Positions 1-7,413 of a stretch of 32,296 bases of DNA are shown piece after piece. Position 1 is the first letter of the stretch. Each line of letters opens with the position of its first letter. Origin of the DNA: JACCZZ01 sp044227805 (lineage in GTDB: Bacteria; Bacteroidota; Bacteroidia; Chitinophagales; UBA10324). A program made the position numbers and the translations under genes. The notes beneath the pieces were generated by a model. It did no database searches. It saw only the letters and a program-made list of their open reading frames with translations, and was not told the DNA's origin. The DNA is taken from contig JBGAWA010000045.1 in assembly GCA_044227805.1 (NCBI GenBank), positions 1 to 32,296 of the forward strand, given 5' to 3'.

Positions 1-154
1 CCCGGATTTTTCAGTGGAAAAATCCCGCTTCGCTGCGACTTAGAACTGCTAAGGGTTTGCTCAATCTGTCAAGAAAAGAAAATGTTTCACAAACCCTAAG
101 CAGTTCTACGTCGGGGTTAAACCCGTTGCCGTCTTGAACTGCAAAATGTGGGTT
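1..154 (+). repeat. ~155-bp palindromic repeat, copy 1 (cut by window start)
   Basis: This copy starts with a small palindrome (GGATTTTTC / GAAAAATCC, 4-25), followed by a long hairpin with arms at 41-59 and 89-107 and then a GC-rich tail that reaches the stop codon of the next gene. An inverted copy lies at 2479-2634, so the pair brackets the lipoprotein and barrel genes. The hairpin arm reads AGAACTGCT here and AGCACTGCT in the other copy, with the opposite arm changed to match. No coding potential is seen. Confidence 0.85.
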
Positions 155-1374
155 TATTCCAAATCTGTACTCAGCTTAAACCGGCAGATGCGGTTGTTTC
201 CTTTATCCGCCACATAAACCAATTTATTAAAATAGCATACGCCCGAGGGCTCAATAAATTGAAAAGGTCCGCTTCCCGGTCCGCCAAAAGAAGCCAGCAG
301 TTGTTTTTTTATAGTACTGGTCGCCGGCGCATTCACCCCTTCAAATCCCTTTTGCGTGAACTGATAGAAGGAATCTGTTTCGCTGTCAACGATAAACAGG
401 TAGCCACTGAAATCAGGGGCGACATAGATATCTTCCGGTGACAGAAACCGGTTGGGCATATATAGAAAGCGACTTGCTTTGGAAGTATCAAAATTAAGCA
501 GGGAAGCATTTTCGGTGTAGGTAACGCCGGCATCAGGATCCTGCACTTCTTTTATCCATAATGCCTTATACTGCGCAACCGGATCTTTTTGCACCAATAA
601 AAAATCATGCGATGCACTGATGCCGGTGGTACTCTGCGGTGGCGCGGCAAAGCAGGCAATACTGCTCACAGCCAGCACTGATTTCAGGCTGGAGCTCACC
701 GGATTTAACCCTATGGAGTAACCGGTGTTGATACCGTCTTCGTTGAAAAATAATATAGTGTTGTCGGGGCGGGCAATAGAAGAAATGCTGTTAGAAGGAC
801 CGGTGCGTGCAACATAGAGTATATTTTCGCTCGTCGTTCCCAATCCCGTGAAGGAAACAGCTTCGTCACCAGCGCCCCTTAAGGAAGTGTTATTACGCGA
901 CACGTCACAGAATGGATGAATCAGCGTATCAATAATAACAGGCTGATCAGCCGCGGCTGCATTGATGATGTGATACACCGCCGGTAAATCATAAGTAATG
1001 CCGTCAATCATTTTATCCACCCTGCCGGTAACAAACGTATGCAGTCGCCGGTCCTGGATCACATCCGTAGCGCCTTTAATGGCAATGGTTCGCTGCTTCA
1101 GTCCTTTCTGATCAAAAACTTCCAGGCCGTTGTCGTCCACCACAAATACCATTTCATCATATCCCACATACACATCCACCGGATGGGGAATACCTTGCCA
1201 GAATGGTTGCAGCGGAACATAACCTACCTGATCAGGATAGAGGTCAGGATCAATCGAGCCTTGTTCAAATATCTCATCTACCGTTTCATCGTCTTTACTG
1301 CCGAACAGGAAATCGCAGGACGCCAGCCATGGCAACAGGAAGAAGAGAAGGCATATTTGCTTAAAATCTTTCAA
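154..1374 (-). CDS. Lipoprotein with NHL-like beta-propeller tail
   Basis: This 406-residue protein has a lipoprotein signal: a hydrophobic stretch at residues 8-18 and the lipobox LASC, with the lipidated Cys near residue 20, followed by an acidic linker. It is therefore probably anchored in the outer or inner membrane. The body is rich in short beta segments. The C-terminal part (GGPGSGPFQF, then VYVADKGNNRICRF) looks like an NHL repeat, so a propeller used for binding partners or sugars is likely; no catalytic motif is seen. It lies 43 nt downstream of the PorV/PorQ-like gene on the same strand and is probably co-transcribed with it. The stop codon touches the palindromic repeat at 1-154, which may end transcription. 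Substrate and function are unknown. Confidence 0.8.
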   Translation of the reverse strand: MKDFKQICLLFFLLPWLASCDFLFGSKDDETVDEIFEQGSIDPDLYPDQVGYVPLQPFWQGIPHPVDVYVGYDEMVFVVDDNGLEVFDQKGLKQRTIAIKGATDVIQDRRLHTFVTGRVDKMIDGITYDLPAVYHIINAAAADQPVIIDTLIHPFCDVSRNNTSLRGAGDEAVSFTGLGTTSENILYVARTGPSNSISSIARPDNTILFFNEDGINTGYSIGLNPVSSSLKSVLAVSSIACFAAPPQSTTGISASHDFLLVQKDPVAQYKALWIKEVQDPDAGVTYTENASLLNFDTSKASRFLYMPNRFLSPEDIYVAPDFSGYLFIVDSETDSFYQFTQKGFEGVNAPATSTIKKQLLASFGGPGSGPFQFIEPSGVCYFNKLVYVADKGNNRICRFKLSTDLE

Positions 1375-1417
1375 TGCTTATACTTTTCAGAATTGTATGC
1401 TTTCATGCAACTGCAGC

Positions 1418-2419
1418 TTAAAACAATGAGGCACTGAAGGTAAGCCGGTGAACAGTACCCAGGCGACTTTTATCTTCAAAACCATAGTCGAGCTGCAGCA
1501 TGCCAAAACTTCTTTTATACCGTATACCAAAACCAAAGTTCGGAATGCCCTTTTCATCAATGCCAAATTCATAACCCGTGCGGCAGAACATGGTATTTCG
1601 CCATGCATACTCTGCGCCCAGGTTGTAGGTTTCATTATTGTCGGTCGGGTGATTGAGCTGACCGGTAATTGTCAGCCTGTTTTCATCCAGCTTCACCGGA
1701 TCCCAGGCAATGCCAATACGAAAGATTGCGGGCACGCCGATTTTTTCAAACTGCTGTATCGTATCAAAGCCTTCGAGCGTGGAAACGGTGATGTCACCGG
1801 ACGGCTCTGTATTGAACCCGAAATTGGAAACTCCCACGGCGAAGCGTGTATTCGCTATACCGACTTCATACTGAAAACCAAAATCAATCACTGCATTATC
1901 GGCATATACATCGGCGAAGCTCTCGCGGATGTATTTTCCCGTAAGCCCGAAACTGAAGTTATCGGTCAGTATTCTTGCCATAGAAACAGCCAGCGCGAAA
2001 TCATTGGCGTTAAAAGTCTGCCCGGTTCCGAAAGGCTGAAACGTAGTGGTAACATCCATAGGGCCCGTGGAGAGGTAGGTAAGACCGGCACCCAGGAATG
2101 TTTGTTTACTCACCTGGTGTACCACCCCGATGTAACTCATGTTAACATTGCCAAAATATAAGGTCTGTGACAATTGAAGGTGTAAGTCCTGTGTATCCGT
2201 CTTGGTGATACCAGCGGGATTCCAATATAACGCGGCTACATCATCTGTTGTGGCAATCATGCTGCCACCCATACCCGTTGATCGTGCATCAGGTGCAATT
2301 TTCAGGAACTGAAAACCGGTTGTTCCTGTGCGGCTGCCGCCGAAAGACGGCAATAACTGCGCATGAACAAAATTCATGGCAGTCATGGTAAGCAGCAGGG
2401 CAACCGTACCTTTTTTCAT
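1418..2419 (-). CDS. PorV/PorQ-like outer-membrane barrel protein
   Basis: The predicted 333-residue protein starts with a signal peptide (MKKGTVALLL... cut near VHAQ). I chose ATG 2419 because the upstream in-frame extension to 2485 adds residues before this signal. The mature start has the family hallmarks GFQFLKIAPDARSTGMGG and, about 20 residues on, ALYWNPAGI. The rest alternates beta strands and ends in an aromatic residue (SASLF), as expected for an outer-membrane barrel. PorV/PorQ-type proteins are FadL-like barrels, several of which work as T9SS shuttle or attachment subunits. T9SS cargo elsewhere in the window makes such a role plausible, but many paralogues have no known job. It precedes the lipoprotein gene by 43 nt, suggesting an operon. 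Confidence 0.85.
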   Translation of the reverse strand: MKKGTVALLLTMTAMNFVHAQLLPSFGGSRTGTTGFQFLKIAPDARSTGMGGSMIATTDDVAALYWNPAGITKTDTQDLHLQLSQTLYFGNVNMSYIGVVHQVSKQTFLGAGLTYLSTGPMDVTTTFQPFGTGQTFNANDFALAVSMARILTDNFSFGLTGKYIRESFADVYADNAVIDFGFQYEVGIANTRFAVGVSNFGFNTEPSGDITVSTLEGFDTIQQFEKIGVPAIFRIGIAWDPVKLDENRLTITGQLNHPTDNNETYNLGAEYAWRNTMFCRTGYEFGIDEKGIPNFGFGIRYKRSFGMLQLDYGFEDKSRLGTVHRLTFSASLF

Positions 2420-2478
2420 GGCTGCGAAAGGTAGCATATTTAATAAAACGGATGCAGTGAAGCCCGGATTTTCTATTG

Positions 2479-2634
2479 AACCCACATTTTGCAGTTCAAA
2501 AACGCATGGGGTTTAACCCCGACGCAGCACTGCTTAGGGTTTGCGAAACATTGTCTTTTCTTGAAAAAATGAACAACCCCTTAGCAGTGCTTAGTCGTAG
2601 CGAAGCGGGATTTTTCCATTGAAAAATCCGGGTT
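2479..2634 (-). repeat. ~155-bp palindromic repeat, copy 2 (inverted)
   Basis: This is the inverted counterpart of the repeat at 1-154. Read on the minus strand it shows the same order: small palindrome (2608-2629), hairpin (arms 2526-2543 and 2574-2591), GC-rich tail. It lies just upstream of the PorV/PorQ-like gene. Most differences from copy 1 are in loops; the one clear arm change is compensated on the opposite arm. From 2635 to the promoter at 2945 I see nothing coding that I trust. Confidence 0.85.
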
Positions 2635-2944
2635 GAAAATTCCGGATTGAACACAACAGGAAAGTGTGGTTACACCATACGATTCAAAATGGATACAGCA
2701 ATCGGTGGAGTCGGATTTGTGAACAAACCTATAGATTGAATTTGCTGCAGCAGAAGAGAAAGGGTTACTGCATCTTATCTTGCCTGATAATGAACATGCG
2801 AAAGCAGACGCTTACCTATAGAATGCAAAGTGAGATTCGAACTCCCATGGTGAACTTGTTCTTATGAAGCAGTGCCATCTCCTGCAAGCTGTGCACAATT
2901 GTAGTCAGTTTATACCTAACTGTTTGAAATCTCCGTTATAGCGC

Positions 2945-2976
2945 TTTGGTCAATCATGACAAACCCGCTAATTTTA
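2945..2976 (+). promoter_or_regulatory. Bacteroidota-type promoter of the O-methyltransferase gene
   Basis: TTTG at 2945-2948 and TAATTTTA at 2969-2976 are separated by 20 nt, close to the -33 TTTG / -7 TAnnTTTG promoter of Bacteroidota. The last base of the -7 box deviates. The start codon follows 10 nt later, so the leader would be very short. Confidence 0.45.
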
Positions 2977-2986
2977 CCGTCATACC

Positions 2987-3622
2987 ATGCATTTTTTTCC
3001 TGAATCGCTCGAGCTGTATGCCGAGGCACATACCAAGCCTGAATCGGAAGTGCTCCGGCAATTGAACCGCGAGACGAATGCACGCGTGCTGATGCCGCAA
3101 ATGCTTTCCGGTCATTTGCAGGGACAATTTATCAGGATGATCAGCTTAATGGTACAGCCGAAGCGCATACTGGAGATCGGCACCTTCACCGGCTATTCCG
3201 CCATTTGCCTGAGTGAAGGGCTGCAACCCAACGGCAGGCTGATTACGATTGATGTAAACGAAGAGCTGAAAGAAATGGCGGTACGTTACTTCCGGCAGGC
3301 AGGCATCATGGATAAAGTAGATTTCCGGATTGGCGATGCGGTGCGTATCATTCCAACCATAGAGGAAACATTTGACCTCGTGTTTATTGATGCCGATAAA
3401 CTGAACTATAGCGTTTATTACCAACTGGTAATTGACAAACTGAGATCAGGCGGCGTGCTGTTGGCCGATAATGTTTTATGGAGTGGCAAAGTGACTGCGG
3501 ATAACCCGGATCCGGAAACACAGGCATTAATGGATTTTAACCGGACCGTGCAGGACGACGACCGCGTAGACAATGTATTGGTAACGTTACGGGACGGCCT
3601 GATGGTGATCAGGAAGAAATAA
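2987..3622 (+). CDS. SAM-dependent O-methyltransferase (caffeoyl-CoA OMT-like family)
   Basis: This 211-residue protein matches the small class I O-methyltransferases of the caffeoyl-CoA/catechol type (COG4122). The SAM-binding motif EIGTFTGYSAICLSEGL is at residues 64-79, the second acidic contact (TIDV) is near 87-90, and the metal and catalytic residues FIDADK (133-138) and DNVLWSGKV (161-169) are all present. Length is typical. The substrate cannot be told: bacterial members methylate diverse catechol-like compounds. It is probably cytoplasmic. The next gene on the same strand starts 58 nt downstream, so the two may share a transcript, although their functions appear unrelated. Confidence 0.9.
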   Translation: MHFFPESLELYAEAHTKPESEVLRQLNRETNARVLMPQMLSGHLQGQFIRMISLMVQPKRILEIGTFTGYSAICLSEGLQPNGRLITIDVNEELKEMAVRYFRQAGIMDKVDFRIGDAVRIIPTIEETFDLVFIDADKLNYSVYYQLVIDKLRSGGVLLADNVLWSGKVTADNPDPETQALMDFNRTVQDDDRVDNVLVTLRDGLMVIRKK

Positions 3623-3680
3623 TGAAGTTGAAAAAATAGTGTAAGGCGGCAACAACCATCCAATAAATTTTAACAGTACG

Positions 3681-4871
3681 ATGAAAAGATCGTGGAGTAC
3701 AGTGCTACTCATTTTTGCAACAGTCGTAAAGCTGTTGGCACAAACGTATGATCAAAATGTAGAAGCATACATCCGTCAATACAGCAGTATTGCGGTGGAA
3801 GAGATGCAGCGAACCGGCATACCAGCCAGCATTACACTGGCTCAGGGAATTATTGAAAGTAATGCCGGCCAGAGTCCTTTAGCCACGAAAGCGAATAATC
3901 ATTTTGGCATTAAGTGTCACGTGGAATGGAATGGCCCATCTTTCACGTATGATGATGACCGTAAGAATGAATGCTTCCGCAAATATGATTCATCCATCAA
4001 CTCCTATAAAGACCATTCCGATTTCCTGCAAAGCAGGCCTCGCTATGCGGTGCTGTTTACCTACGATGCCAAAGACTATAAGTCATGGGCCAAAGGGCTG
4101 AAAGCATGTGGTTATGCCACCAATCCGCAGTATGCCAATATCCTGATCAAATGCATTGATGACTATGACCTTCATCAATGGGACCTTACGGAAAATGAAC
4201 GATCCAAATGGTTTGCTTCGCTGAATAAGTCTGATTCAACTCCCGACATCAAAGCGGATGGTAATCCTGAAGTCGTCAATGCAACGCCCACCATTAAAAA
4301 TGCCAGCGAACGGATCTATGTCTTTAATGATATTGATTGTGTGACCTTGCTGGAAGGAGAATCGCTGAATGATCTTGCCACTAGCTATGAAATCGGTATA
4401 AAAAGACTGATGCGTTATAATGACATCACCTCTACCGGTCAAATCATTGCAGGTGACCGGGTTTACCTTCAGCCGAAAAGACACAATGGAGATTTGGCCC
4501 TCCATACTGTTTTAGCAGGGGAAACCATGCTTAGCATCTCGCGTGAACATGGCATTCAACTGAACAAGCTGTATGAAAAAAACCTGATGCCGGCCGGCAC
4601 GCAACCTGTGGCCGGCGAAGTGCTTTATCTGCAGGAGATCCGCGAGGAAATGCCTGCCCTGCTATCGGAAAAATCAGGCAGCCCATCCGTCACGGCGCAA
4701 AGTGCCGTATTTGAAAAGCCCGCTGCGGAAACGGTGCACATTGTTGCAAAAGGCGACACCCTATATTCCATATCGAAGAAGTACAAGGTGACCATCAATG
4801 ATCTGAAGACCATCAACCATTTGAATTCAACAGATCTGCAGGTCGGCGAAAAAATAGTAGTGACGAAATAA
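3681..4871 (+). CDS. Exported GH73 glucosaminidase with LysM domains
   Basis: This 396-residue secreted or periplasmic enzyme probably cleaves N-acetylglucosaminyl bonds in peptidoglycan. A signal peptide (residues 1-20, ending LLAQ) is followed by a GH73 domain (about 25-165) with the expected catalytic Glu in QGIIESNAG (E59) and the family segment NNHFGIKC. The C-terminal half holds three LysM-like modules at about 210-265, 270-316 and 348-396. The last is the most canonical (HIVAKGDTLYSISKKYKV) and would anchor the enzyme to the cell wall. Many Bacteroidota carry this layout for cell separation or wall remodelling. It converges on the SDR gene with only 21 nt between stops. The anmK gene for wall-sugar recycling is nearby, but on the other strand and not in the same operon. 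Confidence 0.9.
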   Translation: MKRSWSTVLLIFATVVKLLAQTYDQNVEAYIRQYSSIAVEEMQRTGIPASITLAQGIIESNAGQSPLATKANNHFGIKCHVEWNGPSFTYDDDRKNECFRKYDSSINSYKDHSDFLQSRPRYAVLFTYDAKDYKSWAKGLKACGYATNPQYANILIKCIDDYDLHQWDLTENERSKWFASLNKSDSTPDIKADGNPEVVNATPTIKNASERIYVFNDIDCVTLLEGESLNDLATSYEIGIKRLMRYNDITSTGQIIAGDRVYLQPKRHNGDLALHTVLAGETMLSISREHGIQLNKLYEKNLMPAGTQPVAGEVLYLQEIREEMPALLSEKSGSPSVTAQSAVFEKPAAETVHIVAKGDTLYSISKKYKVTINDLKTINHLNSTDLQVGEKIVVTK

Positions 4872-4885
4872 GGACGAACCCGGAT

Positions 4886-4906
4886 GCCTTATTCACTTAA
4901 TAAGGC
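4886..4906. terminator. Hairpin between convergent genes
   Basis: A perfect 8-bp inverted repeat (GCCTTATT, 5-nt loop, AATAAGGC) lies between the stop of the GH73 gene and the end of the SDR gene, covering the SDR stop codon. It could act as a terminator in both directions, but it lacks a clear U-tract, so the call is tentative. Confidence 0.35.
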
Positions 4907-5885
4907 CAGCCTCAACATCGGCCTTGAATTTTGCGACTGTTTCTGCAATGCATTGCTTCAGCGGAGTAAATGAAAAATCAATCGCGTCCCTGATTTTTTT
5001 ATTATCGTAGTGATAGGAAAGATGGGCGATACGCGCTGTTTCCCTGCTGATAAACGATGGGTTTGTCATCAGTAATCCACGGAAATATTCCAGGCGCCAG
5101 ATCAGGCCGGTGAGCCATCGCTCTGCTTGTATTGACGGACGTTTCTTGCCCATCACATCCGCTATTTCAAAAAGAAAATCACGGTAGCTCATGTTGGCCT
5201 CATTGATGATAAACCGTTCCTGCTGAATATTGCTTTTCATTAAAGCAATCATTATTTCCACCACATCCTTTGCCGCCACAAATCCGGTGCTGCCGGAGGT
5301 ATAGGTGTGCAGGCCTTTCCAAACGTTCAGAAAAAAACGTGGCGGACCATATTGCCAGTTACCCTCACCCACTACAATGGAAGGATTCACGATCACGGCA
5401 TTCAGTCCTTCCGCTATGCCGCGCCATACTTCCCTTTCACCCAGATATTTGCTGATGCCATAATTCGAATTGAAACCATGATCGTCCCACTCTGTCGATT
5501 CCCTGATATCAACCGCCTCCACCGGCCGGCCTATGGCTGCCACTGAACTTACATGCAGCAGCCGGACGTTGTTTTTGCTGAGCGCAACATTCACCAGGTT
5601 GGCTGTTCCTTCCACATTCACCTTCATCAATGATTCGCGATGCCGGGGCTGAAAGGAGACCATGCCGGCACAGTGATACACTTCGCTGCAGCCTTCCATA
5701 TTTTCTTCCAGCGATGGCACATCCAGCAGGTCGCCTTCAACCCACTCAATGTTTGCATCATCATCGCCACCGGTAGCTGCCTGGCTACTTCTTCGCTTAA
5801 GCGCACGCACAGGCTCACCACGGCGCGACAAAGCATGCAGCAGGTGCCTGCCTAAAAATCCTGTTCCCCCGGTGACAAATATCAT
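4893..5885 (-). CDS. Extended short-chain dehydrogenase (NAD-dependent epimerase/dehydratase family)
   Basis: This 330-residue protein begins directly with the NAD(P)-binding Rossmann motif VTGGTGFLG (residues 4-12). It has the conserved Asp of GDLLD (51-55), the active-site Ser in HVSSVAA (111-117) and the catalytic pair Y142 / K146 in NYGISKYLGE. This is the extended SDR family, which includes sugar-nucleotide epimerases, dihydroflavonol reductases and 3-beta-HSD-like enzymes. The sequence (VYHCAGMVSF, then the HVSS segment) resembles the dihydroflavonol-reductase-like group of bacteria, but the substrate is unknown. About 280 nt with no feature separate its start from the end of anmK on the same strand, so co-transcription is uncertain. 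Confidence 0.88.
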   Translation of the reverse strand: MIFVTGGTGFLGRHLLHALSRRGEPVRALKRRSSQAATGGDDDANIEWVEGDLLDVPSLEENMEGCSEVYHCAGMVSFQPRHRESLMKVNVEGTANLVNVALSKNNVRLLHVSSVAAIGRPVEAVDIRESTEWDDHGFNSNYGISKYLGEREVWRGIAEGLNAVIVNPSIVVGEGNWQYGPPRFFLNVWKGLHTYTSGSTGFVAAKDVVEIMIALMKSNIQQERFIINEANMSYRDFLFEIADVMGKKRPSIQAERWLTGLIWRLEYFRGLLMTNPSFISRETARIAHLSYHYDNKKIRDAIDFSFTPLKQCIAETVAKFKADVEAGLIK

Positions 5886-6163
5886 GAAGCTGAATTGGAG
5901 AGTAAGATACTACAGGCCCGCAAATCGATAAGTGCGGCAATAAAGCCACGATGCAGGATCACCTTTGTATGGCTAATAGACCTGGTTTATCCATTACATC
6001 ATCCGCGATAATAAGGAGACATATCTTCCGGCATGCCGAAGCATCCTGCGCGTTCTCTAAACGGATGATAAAGAGCAAGAGCAGTCATCACAGGAAAAAA
6101 AATTGCTATGACAACACACTCCGTACAATGAAACCACGAGGCTTGATAAATGCAATCGGTCGC

Positions 6164-7288
6164 TTACAGGTTGGCCGGTGTTTCCAGTCGCTTGCCTGTT
6201 GTCTGATAGATTTCACCGCCAATGGAATCAGAAGATGCACCGGTAACAGAAGAAAGCACATTCACTTCATTGCGCATGCGCAAAGCGCCCATCAGGCACA
6301 TCAGCAACGCTTCCTTAAACTTGATGGTTGCGGGATCAGGCACTACCAGCGGTACAGAAGAATGATAGTTGATCCTTTCGAGCAGGAATTTATTGAAGGC
6401 CCCGCCACCGGAAACCAGCATAGAGTGACTTTCATCCTTGGTCAGAAATTCTGTCGCATAAATATTCTTAATGTCCTTTCCGATCTGCAAGGCAATATGC
6501 TCGGTGGCCGTGCATAATTTATCCTCAATCTGCATCCGGTATTTCTTGAACACGGGTTGGAAAATTTTAGTTACCCAACCACCACCGATGGATTTGGGAT
6601 AAGGTTTCTCATAATACCATTGGGCATTCAGTTCATTCAGCAAATCGTGGTTAACAGATCCCGAACGGGCAATGACGCCATCTTTATCATACTCAAGATC
6701 TATCTCTGAAGCGAGTGCATTGAGCACCATGTTAGCACCACAAATATCAAATCCAATCATCTTGCCATCGAGGTTACAGCTGATGTTCGCAATACCTCCG
6801 ATGTTCAGGCAAAATTTAAAATCACCAAACAGCAGCCGGTCACCGGTGGGCGCAATCGGTGTTCCCTGTCCGCCTAAGGCAACATCAACCGTTCTGAAAT
6901 TACAAACCACGGGTAAACCTGTTTCAGCCACAATAGCGCCACCATCGCCAATCTGACTCGTCATCTGATTTTCAGGTTGATGAAAAACCGTTTGACCATG
7001 AGAGGCTATAAAATCTATTTTTCCATCCAGCATATTTTCCTGGATAAACTTGCGCGCCACCTCACCGAGGTAATGGCCATAGAAAGCATCTGTTTTAAGA
7101 TAGGTCACCGCATTCTGCAGCACTAAACTCTGAAGCCGCAGTCTCCATTTCGGAGGATAAGGAATACATTCAGCTTTTTCAATTTCATAACTCCATTTAC
7201 CATTGTTTTCATCAAGACGGCAATAAGCTACGTCAACACCATCCATAGAACTGCCGGACATCATACCCAGTACGTGATATGTTTTCAT
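6164..7288 (-). CDS. anmK: Anhydro-N-acetylmuramic acid kinase
   Basis: AnmK phosphorylates and opens 1,6-anhydro-N-acetylmuramic acid released from peptidoglycan, giving MurNAc-6-phosphate for recycling in the cytoplasm. The 374-residue product has the usual length and motifs: the N-terminal phosphate-binding segment GMMSGSSMDGVD (residues 8-19), ASHGQTVFH, the QIGDGG segment, FRTVDVALGGQGTPIAP, LNIGGIANIS, and a C-terminal SGGGAFNKFLLE loop. No key motif is missing. The gene is 125 nt from the end of the upstream surface-protein gene, with nothing notable between them. With the GH73 glucosaminidase 1.3 kb away, the neighbourhood has a weak cell-wall turnover theme. Confidence 0.93.
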   Translation of the reverse strand: MKTYHVLGMMSGSSMDGVDVAYCRLDENNGKWSYEIEKAECIPYPPKWRLRLQSLVLQNAVTYLKTDAFYGHYLGEVARKFIQENMLDGKIDFIASHGQTVFHQPENQMTSQIGDGGAIVAETGLPVVCNFRTVDVALGGQGTPIAPTGDRLLFGDFKFCLNIGGIANISCNLDGKMIGFDICGANMVLNALASEIDLEYDKDGVIARSGSVNHDLLNELNAQWYYEKPYPKSIGGGWVTKIFQPVFKKYRMQIEDKLCTATEHIALQIGKDIKNIYATEFLTKDESHSMLVSGGGAFNKFLLERINYHSSVPLVVPDPATIKFKEALLMCLMGALRMRNEVNVLSSVTGASSDSIGGEIYQTTGKRLETPANL

Positions 7289-7413
7289 TTCAAAGAATTT
7301 TAAGTTGATAGAAGAGATACGTTGTAAAAAAACTACCCAGTTTTTTTCAATTGTAAATGTATTAACAAATCGTGAAAATCAACAAATGCCTTTTAAAGAA
7401 AAAATAAGCGGCA

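Noticed and set aside
1448..2161. A 237-codon open frame on the plus strand
   Set aside because: It is antisense to the PorV/PorQ-like gene, which has clear family motifs and a signal peptide; the translated frame resembles no family.
2664..2867. Possible 67-residue gene after the inverted repeat
   Set aside because: No family resemblance, no promoter or context; its composition looks like random intergenic sequence.
3681..7288. A dedicated peptidoglycan-recycling operon (GH73 enzyme plus anmK)
   Set aside because: The genes are on opposite strands, separated by a convergent SDR gene and a hairpin, so proximity alone does not support an operon.
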